This document shows, piece by piece, positions 61,547 through 64,000 of a DNA stretch of 64,000 nt. The position numbers and the translations under genes are program-made. The notes below the pieces were generated by a model that made no database searches, had not been told where the DNA came from, and was given only the letters and a program-made list of their open reading frames with translations. Numbering within the stretch: position 1 is the stretch's first letter; every line of letters begins with the position of its first letter. Origin of the DNA: Ceratobasidium sp. AG-K (taxonomy: Eukaryota > Basidiomycota > Agaricomycetes > Cantharellales > Ceratobasidiaceae); NCBI GenBank assembly GCA_037039685.1, contig JAWNGF010000005.1:124001-188000 (forward strand). Direction: 5' to 3'.

Positions 61547-64000
61547 CAACCGGCAATGTACTTTAGAGCAAACAAAGAATCCACAATTGTTTACAGCTAC
61601 GTTGCTGGAATCACAGACCCAATCGCTACTTTAATTGACTCTGGAGCCTCCCAGAATTTTGTGGATATCACTTGGGCAAGGAGGAATAACATTGCCTTAA
61701 GTGACCTCCCATGCCTCAAAAAGCTATTGGAATACAAGGAATGGAGCTGTCTCACACGATCCGCTTCAAAGCACGGATGGAGATCATGGTTGAGGGAAAA
61801 ACGTTTAAGGAAGAATTCTTTGCCATGCCTACCGGTGACACAAACATCATCCTAGGACTTTCCTGGCTGGAAACCGCGAACCCTAGCATTCACTGGAAGC
61901 AAAAGAGCATCTCTTGGAGAAAGGAGGAAATACACGGAAGAGAAGGAACCTTGGACCTTATCCCAGAAGAACTGAAGGAGTTTGAGGACGTTTTTAGCAA
62001 AGAAAGGTTCAAACACATTTGGGATCACTCGCCTTACAATTGTGCTATTGATTTCAAGGAAGGCACAGAACTTCCAAAACCTGCAAGACCTATACCTTTA
62101 TCCCCGGCTGAATCCATAGCAATGAGAGAATACCTTGATGAAGAACTCGCTGCAGGGAAAATCAGGCCTAGCAAGTCCCCAATAGTGTTGGCATGTTTTT
62201 TTGTCAAAAAACAGGGCCCACTTGGAGGACTACAGTTGTTACAGGGCCTAAGACCCATTAACGCCATCACAAAGGACGACAGGTTCCCCATGCCGCTTAT
62301 GGAAGACCTGCTTGACAAAATAAAGGATGCAAAGATTTTCTTGAAAATTGACCTAAGGATGGGATTCAATAACATCCACATCAGGGAAGGAGACAAGTGG
62401 AAAACCGCTTTTAGAACAAAGGAAGGACTATTCAAATACGTTGTCATGCCGTTTGGACTGCAAAATGCACCAGCCACTTTTCAACAATATATGAATCACA
62501 TCTTCCACAACAAAATCAACGTATGCATCATTGTTTATATTGACAAAATCCTTGTCTTCTCAAAAACCTGTTCTCAACATGTGGTGGATCTAAGAGAGGT
62601 CCTTCAAATCCTGAAGGAGAACAATCTTTTTGCAAAGCTACCACAATGCGAGTTCTTCATCACAGAACTCATTTACACAGGACTGAAGATCAGCAAGGAA
62701 GGAACGTCCATGGATGAAGAGAAGATCAAGGCAATGAAGGAATGGAAGGAACCTAAAACAGTAAAACAGGTACAAGCATTCTTAGGTTTTGCAAACTTCT
62801 ATAGGAGATTTGTACCCAGTTTCTCCATGATTGCCAAACCTCTCACTAGGTTGACACAAAAGGATCTGCTGTGGAGGTGGGAAGATGAAGAACAGGAAGC
62901 ATTTGACAGTATCAAGGAAATGATTTGCAAAGATCCTGTACTACAACACCCCAATCCAGAAAAACCATTTTTCCTGGAAACCGACACTAGTGGAGTAGCA
63001 ATGGGAGCAATACTGTCCCAAAGACAAGAGGACGGAAGACTACACCCAATAGCATTCCTCTCCAAATCTTTCAACTTGGCACAAATGAACTACGACGTAC
63101 ATGATAAGGAACTCATGGCTATCATTGAGGCACTTATGCATTGGAGACTCCACCTGGAAGGAACAAAGGAAGAAATGATGGTATACACTGATCACCGAAA
63201 CCTACAGTTCTGGAAGGAGGCAAAAACGTTCAACAGAAGACACACACATTGGCACCAAATCCTGGTGTCATACAATTTTGTGATTGTATACAGACCAGGA
63301 ATACTTTCTCAAAAGCCGGACCTATTGTTGAGAAGGGCCAACCATGCGGAAACTCCATTGGCAGAACAGATAATGATCACTGACGCGAAATTCAGAGGCT
63401 TAGTAGGAAAACTTAAAGAAGATCTCATTAACAATATCATTGAAGCACAACAAGAAGATCCAGGTCTACAAGGAGTGATGGAACTTTGCAAGAAGAAGAA
63501 CTCATTACCTAAGTGTATTCTGGCTGGTGTAAAAGACTATGAAGTATACAAAGATCTACTATGGTACAAAGGGAAGATTGTAGTGCTGGAGGACAGGGAC
63601 TGCTGACTAGCAATCATGCGACTGCACCACAATTCACCTATTGCAGGGCATCAAGGACATGCAAGAACCCTAGAACTGGTGTCAAGACAATACTACTGGC
63701 CAGGGATGAAGCAAAGTGTCAACAAATACATGGATTCCTGCAAACAGTACCAGCAAGCAAAAGGAACCAAAATGCATGCCCCATTAAAACCCTTACAATT
63801 AGCAAACAAACCATGGGAGGACATAGCCTATGACTTCATAGTCAAACTCCCAAGATCAAAGGGTATGGACAGTGTCATGGTTGTTGTAGATTGATTCTCC
63901 AGAATGGCACATTTTGTACCATGTAAAGAGTTGCACAAGGCAAGCAAATTAGTGGAACTTTTCCTATGTAACATCTGGAAGCTCCATGGATTCCCTAGAA
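61509..64000 (+). pseudogene. pol: pol of element M: protease to integrase, truncated by the window
   Basis: Protease has DSGASQNFVDITW (near 61639). A frame change near 61720 is followed by a 631-codon open stretch to 63606: protease end (IILGLSWLE), reverse transcriptase with IVYIDKILVFS (second Asp of YxDD is Lys, near 62535), FYRRF, and RNase H (FLETDTSGVAMGAILSQ, VHDKELMAII). A TGA at 63604 leads into integrase: HHNSPIAGH, CKQYQ (a zinc Cys reads Tyr), [10 protein letters not shown], and a TGA near 63893 where CGA (Arg) is usual. It is expressed by -1 frameshift. Confidence 0.88.

Larger units (their letters stand above)
59102..64000 (+). mobile_element. Element M: family 1 Ty3/gypsy, 3' end outside the window
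   Basis: 5' LTR, primer site, gag, protease, reverse transcriptase, RNase H and the start of integrase are present in order. The 3' part lies beyond 64000, so the duplication (left flank TTTTG, 59097-59101) cannot be checked. It stands just upstream of, or inside, the 5' part of transposon T. Confidence 0.92.

Overview
The window is a nest of transposable elements in a fungal nuclear genome. No host gene, tRNA or rRNA is recognisable. The chromovirus-type Ty3/gypsy pol genes and a fungal DDE_1 transposase point to a basidiomycete. The style recalls Agaricomycetes such as Rhizoctonia, but that genus is a guess from memory.

Four Ty3/gypsy families, one Ty1/copia element, one DNA transposon and two LTR-like orphans are present; the letters are mine. 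Family 1 (LTR about 460-470 bp): A (1-863, minus, partial), C (3151-25081, plus), B (5514-12743, minus), I (29115-43594, minus), M (59102-end, plus, partial). Family 2 (LTR about 440-447 bp): D (13544-20675, minus), E (35051-42181, plus), G (45644-52767, minus). Family 3 (LTR about 496 bp): K (45070-58024, minus). Family 4: H (plus; own sequence 864-3150, 25087-29114, 43600 to about 44259). The copia element P lies at 30512-35050 (minus), solo LTR J at 24242-24655, orphan block L at 54003-55250, and DNA transposon T is split at about 44260-45069 and 58030-59090 (minus).

The order of insertion can be read from 5-bp target-site duplications. C sits in the protease gene of H (CCATG). B (CCAAC), D (GTTAA) and J (CCCAC/CCCGC) sit in C. 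I sits in the third ORF of H (CAATG/CAACG). P sits in I. K sits in the transposase gene of T (CTGGG). G sits in RNase H of K (GAAAC). E has no duplication, unlike flanks and two different LTRs, so it looks like the scar of recombination between two elements, which also removed most of I.

The gypsy elements share one plan: LTR, a self-complementary primer site instead of a tRNA site, gag, a gag/pol overlap with a -1 frameshift signal, pol (protease, reverse transcriptase, RNase H, integrase, chromodomain), a third ORF that starts inside the end of pol, a G-rich polypurine tract, and LTR. Almost every ORF is broken, mostly by TGA stops and C-to-T type changes at CpG. The most interesting signals are the conserved third ORFs, the frameshift cassette found in four families, the covarying self-primer sites, an altered reverse-transcriptase active site shared by all family 1 copies, and a 2.6-kb almost identical inverted tract shared by E and G.
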